Numbered from the stretch's first letter, positions 42,020-50,948 are shown. The stretch: DNA of 56,096 nt from an uncultured Ruminococcus sp. (GCF_947301925.1 NZ_CAMYUE010000014.1:1-56096), one strand, 5' to 3'. The notes: generated by a model not told the origin, from the letters alone. Made by a program: numbers and translations.

Positions 42020-44668
42020 TTATGCCTTTGTGGGATCGAGACTTGCGATCTTGTGGAGCAGATACTCCTGTATGCGGAGGGCATCGTTTGAAGTAAGTCC
42101 CTTTACGGACTGGTCAACGTCGCCGTTGAGCTTACCCTGAGCTGTCAGGGGCTTGTCAGCTGTACCGCCTACACCGTACTTATTGGGGTTAGCAAGTGCC
42201 TGCATGATGAGTATGGCGTCTGCCAGCTCTATCTTGGTATCGCAGTTGGTATCGCCGTAAACGATATTTGATGCACCCGCATACTGAGGAAGCTTTGTGA
42301 CAATACCGTCAAGATACCTCTGGAGGGTTAGTAAATCCGCTTCATTAAGGATTAAGGCGCCTGTAGTAGAAACATTAGCGTTTTTCGCGCCCTGATCTGT
42401 AAGAGGATATTTCTCCTTATCATTCAAGTGGTTTTCAAGGAGCTCAATATCAGCGTTATCGACAACACCGTCTTCATTTACGTCACCATAAGCATTACCC
42501 TCAGCGTTGTAAGGCATTTTTGTAACCTTAGGAGCAGTCGTCGTTGTGGTAGCAGTTGTAGTCTCTGATGTTGTAGTAGTGGTAGTAGTATTTGATGTAG
42601 TAGTTGTTGTAGTTGTTGTGGTCTTGGGCGTATCGCTGCCTGTGCCGCCCATGCCGTCAGCCTTTGTTCCGTCGGGCTCCTCACCGTAATAGAGCTTGCC
42701 GTTGATGTATACGGGAACATAGGGTGACATAACGCCCTTTGAAGAGCCGTCTGCGCCTGTTGTGGTCTTGCCCAGTGCCTTTGCGGAGAAGTCGTTTGAT
42801 GAATCCCAGCCGCTGCCGTAATCGGGCATTACGAATGCGATGAGCTCCTCACACTGCTGCTGTCCTTCAGAGATAGGAAGAACAACACGGCCATCGGGGA
42901 ATGTGACCTCGATGTAGTAGATATTGCCGCTGTACTGGATAGGCTTTGAGATCTCGGCAGCCTTATAGCCCTTGTTTGAGTACATTGCTGCCTGGTCACG
43001 GTCGCAGCGGATAACCAGATCCTCAGGCTTCTTGCCTGCTGCGATGACCTCGCTGAGGTCCATGAAGTATCTGAATGAAAGATTGTCCTGAACTCTTGCA
43101 GGCCATGCGGAGTGGTTTGTCATCTTGAAGCTGACTGTCTGTCCGCTGGCGTCGCTGCCCTTTGAGAGTACCTCAACGTAGAACTCGGGGGTGTCGTGCT
43201 TTTCAGGCTGAGGGAATGAAGGATCCTTTGTTCCGCCGTACTTGTCGAGCATCTTACAGAGCATAGCTGTAAAGCCTGCGTTATAGTCTGTTGCAACCTC
43301 GTTGTTGATGAAGTCGTCACGGCTGTCCTTGTACGAGCCGTCCTGGTTGGGGCCTCCCACGAGAGCACCATAGAGGATATGACGGGAGTAGGAAGGATCA
43401 TATACCGAGTTCTTCCATGAGCCGTGAGATGTACGGTGGTGGGGATTCTGAGGATAGTTATCACCGAATCCTATCAGATAGCTGCGCTTGTCAGCGTTAT
43501 CGCCGAGTGAGTAATTTACCTGAGTCTCTGCGAAATCTGCATAAGTTGCAGCCTCTGACTTGAGGACTGTATCACCTGCAACTGTTGCGATGAAAGCTGC
43601 TGCGTTAGCATATCTGAGGCAGCCCCAGCCGTCAAGCCAGCGGAGTCCGCCGGGGATTTTCTTTGCTTCTTCGCCGTTTACCCAGCGGTCGCAGTGCTTC
43701 TTGACGTGCTTGATAGCGTCAGCATCATTTGTATTTATAGCGTAGAGCAGCATAGCACCCTGAAGGTTATCGTCCCAGCAGTGGCCCCAGCCGTAGGCTA
43801 TAACGTCGCCCTCACCGCGCATTTTATCCAGATTGGGGATAAAACTCTTTGCATCTGCAAGGTACTTATCGTCGCCTGTTGCGATATACAGCCAGTTTGC
43901 AGCGTAGAAGAGCTGGTCGTAGCAGTGGTGTGACATATAGAAGCCCTGTGCGTCGCTCTCGTTGTATACGTCATCGTTGGGAGATGACTTGGCAAGCTCA
44001 TACATACTGTCTGCGTGCTTGATGTAATCAGCCTTCTTTGAAGCTGAGATAGTTCCGTCAAGTGCAGCTGCACCCGATGCCAGAGCCGCAGCCATTTCAC
44101 CGATAACTGCACAGCAACCCTTTGATCCCTTCAGAGCCGCACGAGCCTCTGCGATAGAATGGGAATTGTCCTCCATACCGTATTCAAGCAGCTCTACGGG
44201 ACCCCACCATGTGTGGTCGTGCTTACCGATACCTACCTGATAAACTACCTCTGTGCCCTTGTCGCAGTCAACCAAATAGTCCAGAACGAATTCCAGATTG
44301 TTCTCGTATGTTGTTTTCAATCCTGCCTTTTCAACACCGTCAGGATACTGATAAAGTCCCCATGCCAGCATAGAAGCTGAATAAGCCATAGGCAGATTGA
44401 ACTTTACGTGGTCGCCTGCGTCATACCATCCGCCGAGAACGGGATCCTGCATAGTGGCATCTGTTCTCCACTCAACACGGTTCCAGTCGGGCAGAGGTCC
44501 TGCCTGCTGCACCTCATAGAAGTACAGCGACTTGTCAAGGGCGTCCGCATAATTGAACTTGCCGTCCGCAGCCGTTGCAGTGCTCATCATGCCTGCGGGC
44601 AGTGCCGAAACAGCCGAGGAAGCAAGAAGGACGGCGGCCATTATACCGCCTGTCAGTTTTTTCAGCAT
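42020..44668 (-). CDS. GH9 cellulase with CBM3c and tandem dockerins
   Basis: An 882-aa secreted endoglucanase or processive endoglucanase. Order: signal peptide (1-34), GH9 catalytic domain (about 36-470) with GGWYDAGDHVKFNLPM, the RTSHGSW histidine region and NEVATDYNAGF with the acid Glu; CBM3c (about 490-650), which in theme-B GH9 enzymes gives processivity; a Thr-rich linker (about 680-710); then two dockerin-like modules at 727-795 (GDVNEDGVVDNAD) and 803-882 (GDTNCDTKIELAD ... TSNDALRIQEYL). Dockerins would attach it to cohesins of a cellulosome scaffold. The second calcium loop of module 1 is degenerate. GGAGAG precedes the start. It has its own promoter and terminator. Confidence 0.96.
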   Translation of the reverse strand: MLKKLTGGIMAAVLLASSAVSALPAGMMSTATAADGKFNYADALDKSLYFYEVQQAGPLPDWNRVEWRTDATMQDPVLGGWYDAGDHVKFNLPMAYSASMLAWGLYQYPDGVEKAGLKTTYENNLEFVLDYLVDCDKGTEVVYQVGIGKHDHTWWGPVELLEYGMEDNSHSIAEARAALKGSKGCCAVIGEMAAALASGAAALDGTISASKKADYIKHADSMYELAKSSPNDDVYNESDAQGFYMSHHCYDQLFYAANWLYIATGDDKYLADAKSFIPNLDKMRGEGDVIAYGWGHCWDDNLQGAMLLYAINTNDADAIKHVKKHCDRWVNGEEAKKIPGGLRWLDGWGCLRYANAAAFIATVAGDTVLKSEAATYADFAETQVNYSLGDNADKRSYLIGFGDNYPQNPHHRTSHGSWKNSVYDPSYSRHILYGALVGGPNQDGSYKDSRDDFINNEVATDYNAGFTAMLCKMLDKYGGTKDPSFPQPEKHDTPEFYVEVLSKGSDASGQTVSFKMTNHSAWPARVQDNLSFRYFMDLSEVIAAGKKPEDLVIRCDRDQAAMYSNKGYKAAEISKPIQYSGNIYYIEVTFPDGRVVLPISEGQQQCEELIAFVMPDYGSGWDSSNDFSAKALGKTTTGADGSSKGVMSPYVPVYINGKLYYGEEPDGTKADGMGGTGSDTPKTTTTTTTTTSNTTTTTTTSETTTATTTTTAPKVTKMPYNAEGNAYGDVNEDGVVDNADIELLENHLNDKEKYPLTDQGAKNANVSTTGALILNEADLLTLQRYLDGIVTKLPQYAGASNIVYGDTNCDTKIELADAILIMQALANPNKYGVGGTADKPLTAQGKLNGDVDQSVKGLTSNDALRIQEYLLHKIASLDPTKA
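42534..42622 (-). repeat. Thr-codon repeat encoding the cellulase linker
   Basis: A run of ACA/ACT/ACC codons (read on the minus strand) with few interruptions encodes the Thr linker between CBM3c and the dockerins. Such tracts are glycosylated spacers and are prone to length variation. Confidence 0.85.
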
Positions 44669-44748
44669 AGTAAAACTCTCCTCTCATTTTTTATTGCTCC
44701 GTAAAGGACGGAGCTTCCTCACGAGTATACCATAGCTATACATATTAA

Positions 44749-44777
44749 ATTATGCCATATAAAGGCATGATTGTCAA
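44749..44777 (-). promoter_or_regulatory. Promoter of the GH9 cellulase with an internal inverted repeat
   Basis: Minus-strand TTGACA (44772-44777), 17-base spacer, CATAAT (44749-44754). ATGCC (44752-44756) / GGCAT (44764-44768) forms an inverted repeat inside the spacer, and GTATA / TATAC (44725-44741) another downstream of the -10. Either could be an operator for substrate-dependent control. Confidence 0.7.
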
Positions 44778-44885
44778 GTGTCGGACAGCTGATATACGGC
44801 CTTATTACGTTATTGCAGCGGTGAATTCATAGCAATAGCCAAAACAAAGTCCTCATTTTTGTACAAAGTGACAACGCTGTCTTAT

Positions 44886-44914
44886 ATGACAAATCAGGCG
44901 AAATATGTTATAAT
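44886..44914 (+). promoter_or_regulatory. Promoter of the Tim44-like gene cluster
   Basis: ATGACA (44886-44891), 17-base spacer, TATAAT (44909-44914) with an extended -10 TGT. It lies about 30 bases before the first gene. Confidence 0.7.
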
Positions 44915-44944
44915 GTAGACAATGATGATATAGGGATGGATCAT

Positions 44945-45892
44945 ATGAAAAGACTGGCAAGAATAGTCCCCGTTATCCTTATGATAATGAGGCTTATTAT
45001 AATACCTGTAAAGGCACGGGCGCTGGACTTCGGCGACTTCTCGGGAGACTCCGACTACGGCAGCGACGACAGCTGGGACAGCGGCGGCTGGGACAGCGGA
45101 GGCTGGGACAGCGGCGGAAGCGACTGGGACAGTGACAGCGGAAGCTATCGCAGCAACAGCGATGCCGTCGAGTTAGACACAGCGGATCTGCACGTTCTTT
45201 TTATTGTTTTAGGCATAGGCTGGGGTTCAGTCATTATAATCTATGTGATAAATAATGCAATGGACAAAAAACGCAGACAGCGCAGTCAGGAGAACAGCGC
45301 CAACCGTGATCTGACTGGCGGCCGTCAGCTGAGATCCGTCACCGAATATACAACGGCTCACCCCGAATTCTCGGAGGTAGAGTTCAAGAAAAAGCTGGCG
45401 GATCTGTATGTACGCTGTCAGCATGAATGGCAGCGCAAGAATATATCTTCACTGAGGCCATACTTCACCGCTCCTTTCTTCTCGCAGATGGACACCCAGC
45501 TCAGCTCTTACCGCATGAAACGTCAGACCAACTACATTGACGATATTTACGTCATCAGCGTAGATCTCATGGGTTATTACAGTGAAAACGGGTTCGATGT
45601 CATGGTAGCCCGCCTTAAAACAAGGATAACCGACTATGTAAAGGACGATTACTCAGACAGGATAATACGCGGCAGCGATACAAAGCAGAAGATCATGACC
45701 TACGGCTGGACTCTGGTAAAGAAGGCGGATTCTCCGCAGCGGGGCGCGGCCGACCATATCTGCCCGCACTGCGGCGCAAAAATAAGCATGAACCAGTCGG
45801 CGGTATGCGAATACTGCGGCTCAACTCTCATCACCGACAGCTTCGACTGGGTCATAAGCAACATCAGGGGCATATCACAGAAAACACTTTAA
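44945..45892 (+). CDS. Tim44-like zinc-ribbon membrane protein 1
   Basis: A 315-aa protein. N-terminal signal or anchor (RIVPVILMIMRLIIIPVKARA), then LDFGDFSGDSDYG, three WDSGG repeats in a Gly/Ser/Asp stretch, a transmembrane helix (about 80-102), a Tim44-like domain (about 130-260) with VMVARLKTRITDYV and VRGS-type motif IIRGSDTKQKIM, and a C-terminal zinc ribbon (CPHCGAKI ... CEYCGS). The start at 44945 is chosen by comparison with the next gene and the AGGGATGG site. It is the first of three tandem paralogues. The role is unknown; Tim44-like domains bind membranes and proteins. Confidence 0.85.
   Translation: MKRLARIVPVILMIMRLIIIPVKARALDFGDFSGDSDYGSDDSWDSGGWDSGGWDSGGSDWDSDSGSYRSNSDAVELDTADLHVLFIVLGIGWGSVIIIYVINNAMDKKRRQRSQENSANRDLTGGRQLRSVTEYTTAHPEFSEVEFKKKLADLYVRCQHEWQRKNISSLRPYFTAPFFSQMDTQLSSYRMKRQTNYIDDIYVISVDLMGYYSENGFDVMVARLKTRITDYVKDDYSDRIIRGSDTKQKIMTYGWTLVKKADSPQRGAADHICPHCGAKISMNQSAVCEYCGSTLITDSFDWVISNIRGISQKTL
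45074..45118 (+). repeat. Three tandem 15-bp WDSGG-coding repeats
   Basis: Units of TGGGACAGCGG(C/A)GGC type encode WDSGG three times in row in the linker of the first Tim44-like gene. The second paralogue has shorter, related WDSGG units. Confidence 0.8.
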
Positions 45893-45917
45893 ACCGTAAA
45901 TCTAAAGGGGGAGACTT

Positions 45918-46823
45918 ATGAAAAAACTATTCAGGATCATTCCCGTGATCGTATTGATACTCGGACTTATTATAGTACCTATGAAGGTAAGGGCGCTGGA
46001 TTTCGGCGACTTCTCTGGCGACTCCGACTACGGCGGAGGCTGGGACAGCGGCGGTGACAGCTGGGACAGCGGAGGCTGGGACAGCGACAGCAGCTATTCA
46101 GGAAGCGGAAGCAGCTCCGGCGGAGGTCTTTTCGATATTGTTCTCATAGTTATCATACTGATTTTCGTTGTTACGATAGGAGGAAGCAAATCCTCCAAGA
46201 AAGGATCATCTCATGGGCCTCAGCAGCTTAACTACGACATACGCACCAGCCTGCGTCCCATAAACCAGTATATGCAGGTGGATCCGAGCTTCTCGCCCTC
46301 CGAATTCAAGGAGAAGCTCTCAAATCTCTATGTGCGCTTCCAGAATCAGTGGCAGGCCAAGGATCTCGTACCTCTCCGTCCCTACATGACCGACGCCTTC
46401 TACTCGCAGATGGACAGACAGCTGGATAACTACCGCAGGAACTGCCAGACCAACTGTATCGAGCGCATAGCTGTCCTCAGCACAGAGCTTCTGGGCTGGA
46501 AGCAGGAAAACGGCTTCGATGTCATGGTGGCAAGGCTCAATACAAGGATAGTTGACTACGTCAGGGACGACCGCACTGGAGCTATCGTCCGCGGCAGCAA
46601 TATGAAGGAAAAGTTCATGACCTACGAGTGGTCGCTGATAAGAACTACAGGCGTAACCACCAGCCGCTCCACGGGAACTACCTCCCAGACCTGCCCGTAC
46701 TGCGGCGCAAATGTGGATATAAACCACTCGGCAGTATGCGAATACTGCGGCTCAGTGCTCCACACCGACAGCTTTGACTGGGCTGTCAGCGGCATCAAGG
46801 GCATATCACAGAAAACTATCTGA
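45918..46823 (+). CDS. Tim44-like zinc-ribbon membrane protein 2
   Basis: A 301-aa paralogue of the previous gene: signal or anchor MKKLFRIIPVIVLILGLI, then LDFGDFSGDSDYG and a WDSGG-rich linker, a transmembrane helix (about 68-88, IVLIVIILIFVVTIGG), a Tim44-like domain (VMVARLNTRIVDYV, AIVRGSNMKEKFMTYEW) and a zinc ribbon (CPYCGANV ... CEYCGS). It follows gene 1 by 25 bases with a GGGGGAG site. DNA similarity over the second half of genes 1 and 2 is high. Confidence 0.87.
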   Translation: MKKLFRIIPVIVLILGLIIVPMKVRALDFGDFSGDSDYGGGWDSGGDSWDSGGWDSDSSYSGSGSSSGGGLFDIVLIVIILIFVVTIGGSKSSKKGSSHGPQQLNYDIRTSLRPINQYMQVDPSFSPSEFKEKLSNLYVRFQNQWQAKDLVPLRPYMTDAFYSQMDRQLDNYRRNCQTNCIERIAVLSTELLGWKQENGFDVMVARLNTRIVDYVRDDRTGAIVRGSNMKEKFMTYEWSLIRTTGVTTSRSTGTTSQTCPYCGANVDINHSAVCEYCGSVLHTDSFDWAVSGIKGISQKTI

Positions 46824-46844
46824 CCGACATAACAGGGTGAAAAT

Positions 46845-47845
46845 ATGAAGAAACTGTTCAGGATCATTCCGCTTATATATTGGTGCTGGGTATCATAATA
46901 GTGCCGCTGAAAACAAGGGCGCTGGACTTCGGAAACGTTGCAGGCGACGAGGACTTCAGCTACGACAGCGAATGGGAGGTTGAGGAAAGAACAACCGCCG
47001 CCCATTACGAGGGCTCATCGGACAGCAACGGCCTTGACGGCTGCTTCGACTGCGACGGATGCACCTTTTTCAACTCAAAAAGCGAGATGAAGTTCTGGCT
47101 GCTGGCCATACTTGCGGCTATAATAGTCATAATCATAGGCGTGGCTCTGTCGTCACTGCGCGACTCTATCAGGAACGCCATCAACTACCACCGCAAGCCA
47201 AAGCCCGAACCCGAGCCGGAACCCGTAAAGATGAAGGACGACGCAAACAAGCTCCGTCCCATAAGCGAATACCTTACAGTGGACAGCGGCTTCTCCCCCG
47301 CAGACTTCAAGGAAAAGCTCTCCAATCTGTATATCCGTCTTCAGGACAACTGGCAGGCAAAGGATATATCAGGGCTCCGTCCCTATATGACCGACGCCTT
47401 CTACGCCCAGATGAAACGCGAGCTGGAACAGCTCACCAAGGCAGGCCAGACAAACTATATCCAGCGTCCCTCGGTACTCGGCACCACACTTTTAGGCTGG
47501 CGTCAGGACGGCGGCAAGGATATCATAATAGCACAGCTCAGGACAAGAATGGTGAACTTCATCAAGGACGACGTTACAGGCGCTATCGTCCGCGGCAGCA
47601 ATACCAGAGAGAAGTTCATGACCTATGAATGGACGCTTACAAGGACAACGGGCGTAAAGACCGCGGATTCCGTGGGACTTACCGTCCATACCTGCCCCGG
47701 CTGCGGTGCAAAGGTGGATATCAACCAGTCGGCCGAGTGTCCGTACTGCGGCGCTGTCCTCGGCACAGATCACTTTGACTGGATACTTACAGGCATGAAC
47801 ATATACCCTGTCACCAGGGACGAGGACAATATCTGGAAGCGCTGA
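46845..47845 (+). pseudogene. Tim44-like zinc-ribbon protein 3, frameshifted in the signal peptide
   Basis: The third paralogue. ATG 46845, after AGGGTGA, opens as MKKLFRIIPL like gene 2, but the frame breaks in a TATATAT tract (46874-46880) and hits a stop at about 46896. Removing one TA pair restores LILVLGIIIVPLKTRALDFG and the rest is intact to 47845: a transmembrane helix (LLAILAAIIVIIIGVAL), a Tim44-like domain (AIVRGSNTREKFMTYEW) and a zinc ribbon (CPGCGAKV ... CPYCGA). The only other start is a TTG at 46880 without a ribosome binding site. It is a recent frameshift, a phase-variable switch, or a sequence error; all else looks under selection. Confidence 0.78.
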
Positions 47846-47877
47846 ATCCCGGCATGAAACGTATCAGCCGCCGACAC

Positions 47878-47906
47878 AGGCTCCCGCACCGTCGGGAGCC
47901 TTTATT
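47878..47906 (+). terminator. Terminator after the Tim44-like cluster
   Basis: Perfect 9-bp stem AGGCTCCCG (47878-47886) / CGGGAGCCT (47893-47901) followed by TTATTA. It lies just before the ribosome binding site of the Spo0A-like gene, so some read-through may express it. Confidence 0.75.
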
Positions 47907-47919
47907 ACAGGAGGATATG

Positions 47920-48603
47920 ATGGGGAAGCATCTTCTTATATGCGACAGCTCTGCCCCTCTCGGCAGGATAATCGCGCAGAAAACAGTGAATATGGGCTTG
48001 TCGGCCGACTGCTGCCGTCCTGCCATGCAGAATATAATGCGCAGATGCGCCGCAGAGGATTATCAGGGGATACTGCTCTTTACCTTCTGCTCCGACAGCA
48101 GGCTGCTGGACTTCGTGCGTCAGGCGGCAGAAAGCGGAAAGGCCGTATTCGTAGGGCTTTATTCACCGTCGGCAGCTCTCCGCGCAGACTTCAGACGGGC
48201 GGGAGCTGCAAGGGTATTTGTCATGCCCTGCTCTGTGGAGGATATATGCCGCAGGATAATGTCCTGCCTCACGCTCTGCGCAGATACTGCGGGAAGTATA
48301 GAGATGTTCCTGGAGGACATGGGGCTCCCCCGCCGCCTCAGCGGCTTCCGCTATCTGGCAAAGGCCTCTGAGCTGTGCATGAATGAGCCTGAAAGACTGT
48401 GGGGCGGCATGAGCGGTATCTACGAGGAGACCGCAGCGGAGTTCTCCACCTCGGGCTCGCTTGTGGAAAGAGCCCTGCGCAACCTCGGCTCACAGGCGGC
48501 GGAAAACGGCTCGCTCAGCAGGCTGACCGAGGGCAGACTTGCCGAAAAGCCCACGAATACAGAGCTTATCTGCGCAGTTCTCGATATGTTTTCGAGACTG
48601 TAA
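47920..48603 (+). CDS. Degenerate Spo0A-like protein
   Basis: A 227-aa protein in two parts. Residues 1-115 have a receiver-like fold (HLLICDSSAPLG start, VFVGLYSP, ARVFVMPCS end), but where the phosphoacceptor Asp should be is ILLFTFC, and the acidic pair near the N-terminus is reduced to one Asp. Residues about 125-227 match the Spo0A C-terminal DNA-binding domain: FLEDMGLPRRLSGFRYL, then SLVERALRNLGS and the end KPTNTELICAVLD (compare GKPTNSEFIAMVAD in Spo0A). Start 47920 is 5 bases after AGGAGG; ATG 47917 is too close. It cannot be a normal phospho-switch. It may be a leftover or reused sporulation regulator in a non-sporing lineage. Confidence 0.82.
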   Translation: MGKHLLICDSSAPLGRIIAQKTVNMGLSADCCRPAMQNIMRRCAAEDYQGILLFTFCSDSRLLDFVRQAAESGKAVFVGLYSPSAALRADFRRAGAARVFVMPCSVEDICRRIMSCLTLCADTAGSIEMFLEDMGLPRRLSGFRYLAKASELCMNEPERLWGGMSGIYEETAAEFSTSGSLVERALRNLGSQAAENGSLSRLTEGRLAEKPTNTELICAVLDMFSRL

Positions 48604-48631
48604 AAAAGTATACAAAAATAACGGATTACGA

Positions 48632-48660
48632 TTGACATTTTCTGCTCTTTGCGGTATAAT
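48632..48660 (+). promoter_or_regulatory. Promoter of the two-component operon
   Basis: TTGACA (48632-48637), 17-base spacer, TATAAT (48655-48660), a perfect consensus, about 40 bases before the regulator start. Confidence 0.88.
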
Positions 48661-48703
48661 TAACTTAATATAATGTTTAATACGGAAGGAAGGTATTAAA
48701 ACA

Positions 48704-49411
48704 ATGGCCAACGAAAAAAATCCAAAGGTACTTATAGTTGATGACGACAAGAATATCTGCGATCTTTTACGACTCTATCTTGAAAAGGACGGCTACAGCG
48801 TTCTTCTCTGTCATGACGGCGACGACGCTGTCGTTAAATTCAAAGCTCTCAGCCCCGATATGGTGCTGCTCGATATAATGCTCCCCGGAAAGGACGGCTG
48901 GCAGGTATGCCGCGAGATCAGAAAGATCTCAAACGTTCCGATCATCATGATAACCGCCAAGGGCGAGACCATCGACAAGGTAATTGGCCTTGAGCTGGGC
49001 GCCGACGATTACATAGTAAAGCCCTTCGACGCAAAGGAGGTCATCGCCCGTATCAACGCCGTTACACGCCGCGTTGGAACAGGCATGGCAGAGCCCGAGT
49101 CCAAGGAGGTACACTATGACAAGCTCTCTGTCAATATGGACAGCTATGAGCTGAAGGTCAACGGCAAGAATATCGATACTCCCCCCAAGGAGCTTGAGCT
49201 TCTCTACTACCTTGCTTCCAATCCCAACAGAGTTTATACCCGCGATCAGCTTCTCGACGAGGTCTGGGGCTTCGAGTACTACGGCGACTCCAGGACCATT
49301 GACGTTCATATCAAGCGACTCCGCGAAAAGCTGGAGGGCGTTTCCGATAAGTGGACCCTCAAGACGGTATGGGGCGTCGGCTACAAGTTTGAAGCGGAAG
49401 AAGAGGAATAA
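48704..49411 (+). CDS. OmpR/PhoB-family response regulator
   Basis: A 235-aa regulator. The receiver has the acidic triad start VDDDKNI, phosphoacceptor in LLDIMLPGKDGW, the Thr in MITAKGE and Lys in VKPFDAKEV. The C-terminal winged helix (about 130-232) has PPKELELLYYLASNPNRV and DVHIKRLREKLEG. GGAAGGAAGG precedes the start. It is followed by its kinase 67 bases downstream, with a hairpin between. It is close in type to Clostridia regulators of cell-envelope stress (WalR/ CssR-like), but the regulon is unknown. Confidence 0.95.
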   Translation: MANEKNPKVLIVDDDKNICDLLRLYLEKDGYSVLLCHDGDDAVVKFKALSPDMVLLDIMLPGKDGWQVCREIRKISNVPIIMITAKGETIDKVIGLELGADDYIVKPFDAKEVIARINAVTRRVGTGMAEPESKEVHYDKLSVNMDSYELKVNGKNIDTPPKELELLYYLASNPNRVYTRDQLLDEVWGFEYYGDSRTIDVHIKRLREKLEGVSDKWTLKTVWGVGYKFEAEEEE

Positions 49412-49434
49412 GCTCTCATTAACTTCAAAGCATA

Positions 49435-49461
49435 AAGGGGACGCTCAGTCCCCTTATTTTG
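49435..49461 (+). terminator. Attenuator-like hairpin between regulator and kinase
   Basis: AAGGGGAC (49435-49442) / GTCCCCTT (49448-49455) followed by ATTTTG. It would partly stop transcription and lower kinase levels relative to the regulator. Confidence 0.65.
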
Positions 49462-49478
49462 TATTGAGGTGATAACAC

Positions 49479-50945
49479 TTGAAATCCAAAAAAAGCTCAT
49501 ACGACAAGCTTTTCATATATATCTGCATCATACTTTTCTCTGTCAATATCGTCATCGGAGTAATACTGGTGACCGCCAGTACCGCGGCATACAAATCCAC
49601 AAAGCTTGACGAGCTGCAGTCCATAGGCGATCTGTTCATAAGCTGTATGAAGGACAACTATGCAGAGACCAGGGATACCCGTTCCGAGTCCATCAAGAAC
49701 CTGCATAAGAAGTTCTCCACTAAGTATCACCTGATGATATACATCTACGATGAGAACGGCAACTGCGTGCTCTCCGATGCGGATTACAAATCCAATCCCA
49801 AGGACGTCATAAAGAACAGCTCAAAGATGTCTGTCTCTGAAATAGAAAGGTTGAGCCGCAAGGACTTCCTTGACATCGAGGGCAGCGATATCTCTGAAAA
49901 CGAGCCATATATGCTCTACGGCAGCTGCTTCTTCCTGAAGGGCGAGAACGACATTCTCCCCTCCCGTATGTTCGCGAAGGTCTACGCCAAGTCCAACAGC
50001 ATAAACTCATTTTCCATAAAGGTGGCTGTGTTCTACACCCTTTTCTGTCTGCTCAGCCTGCTGGCGCAGTTCATGCTCATAAGAAGACGCTTCAACAAGC
50101 TCTCTGCATATGAGAACGAGTTCAGACGCATCAGCGAGATGTATGCAAAGCGGGACTTCTCGGAGAAGATACCCACTGACGTTCCCAATACCACTCCCGA
50201 GATAGCGGACTACGTCAATGCCGTTGCGGCAGACGTTGCAAAGAGCGAGGAGACCAGCAAGACCTTTATCGCCAATGTATCACACGAGCTGAGAACGCCT
50301 ATCACCACCATAGGCGGCTTCGTGGACGGCATACTTGACGGCACTATACCCAAGACCCGCCAGAACGAGTATCTGGTGCTGGTATCAAAGGAGATAAAGC
50401 GACTGCGCATACTCATCTCATCAATGCTGAATATGTCACGCTTTGAGACAGGTACCCTCCGCCCCAATTTCCGCGACGTAAACCTGACGGAAATAGTTAT
50501 CCAGACCGTTCTCATGTTTGAAAAGAAGATAGAGGACAAGAATCTGGAGGTTGAAGGCCTGGGAAGCGACCGTATGTCCGCAGAGGTGGATCCCGACCTG
50601 ATACAGCAGGTGGTCTATAATCTGGTTGAGAACGCAGTAAAGTTCATAAATACCGGTGGAACTCTCTCCTTCCGCTTTGAGCGTTCCGTAAACGGTATAT
50701 GCACCATAGGCATTAAGAATACGGGCGAGGGCCTGAAGAACGACGAGATATCACAGGTATTCGACAGGTTCTACAAGACCGATTCATCACGCGGCAAGGA
50801 TACCACGGGCCTGGGTCTGGGACTTGCCATATCAAGAAAGATAGTTCATCTCCATCACGGTCATATCGTTGTTAAGAGCGTGTACGGAGAATACACGGAG
50901 TTTCTCATACAGATACCCGAGAAACAGCCCAAGAAGAAAGGATAA
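49479..50945 (+). CDS. Sensor histidine kinase
   Basis: A 488-aa membrane kinase. First helix about 10-35, an extracytoplasmic sensor domain (about 38-172), second helix (about 175-198), HAMP (about 200-260), the H-box SHELRTPITT with the phospho-His, and the HATPase domain with N box NLVENAVKF, and G boxes in DTTGLGLGLA. The start is TTG at 49479, 9 bases after GAGGTGAT. It surely phosphorylates the regulator encoded upstream. An HtrA protease starts 3 bases after its stop, indicating an envelope-quality signal. Confidence 0.94.
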   Translation: MKSKKSSYDKLFIYICIILFSVNIVIGVILVTASTAAYKSTKLDELQSIGDLFISCMKDNYAETRDTRSESIKNLHKKFSTKYHLMIYIYDENGNCVLSDADYKSNPKDVIKNSSKMSVSEIERLSRKDFLDIEGSDISENEPYMLYGSCFFLKGENDILPSRMFAKVYAKSNSINSFSIKVAVFYTLFCLLSLLAQFMLIRRRFNKLSAYENEFRRISEMYAKRDFSEKIPTDVPNTTPEIADYVNAVAADVAKSEETSKTFIANVSHELRTPITTIGGFVDGILDGTIPKTRQNEYLVLVSKEIKRLRILISSMLNMSRFETGTLRPNFRDVNLTEIVIQTVLMFEKKIEDKNLEVEGLGSDRMSAEVDPDLIQQVVYNLVENAVKFINTGGTLSFRFERSVNGICTIGIKNTGEGLKNDEISQVFDRFYKTDSSRGKDTTGLGLGLAISRKIVHLHHGHIVVKSVYGEYTEFLIQIPEKQPKKKG

Positions 50946-50948
50946 TCA

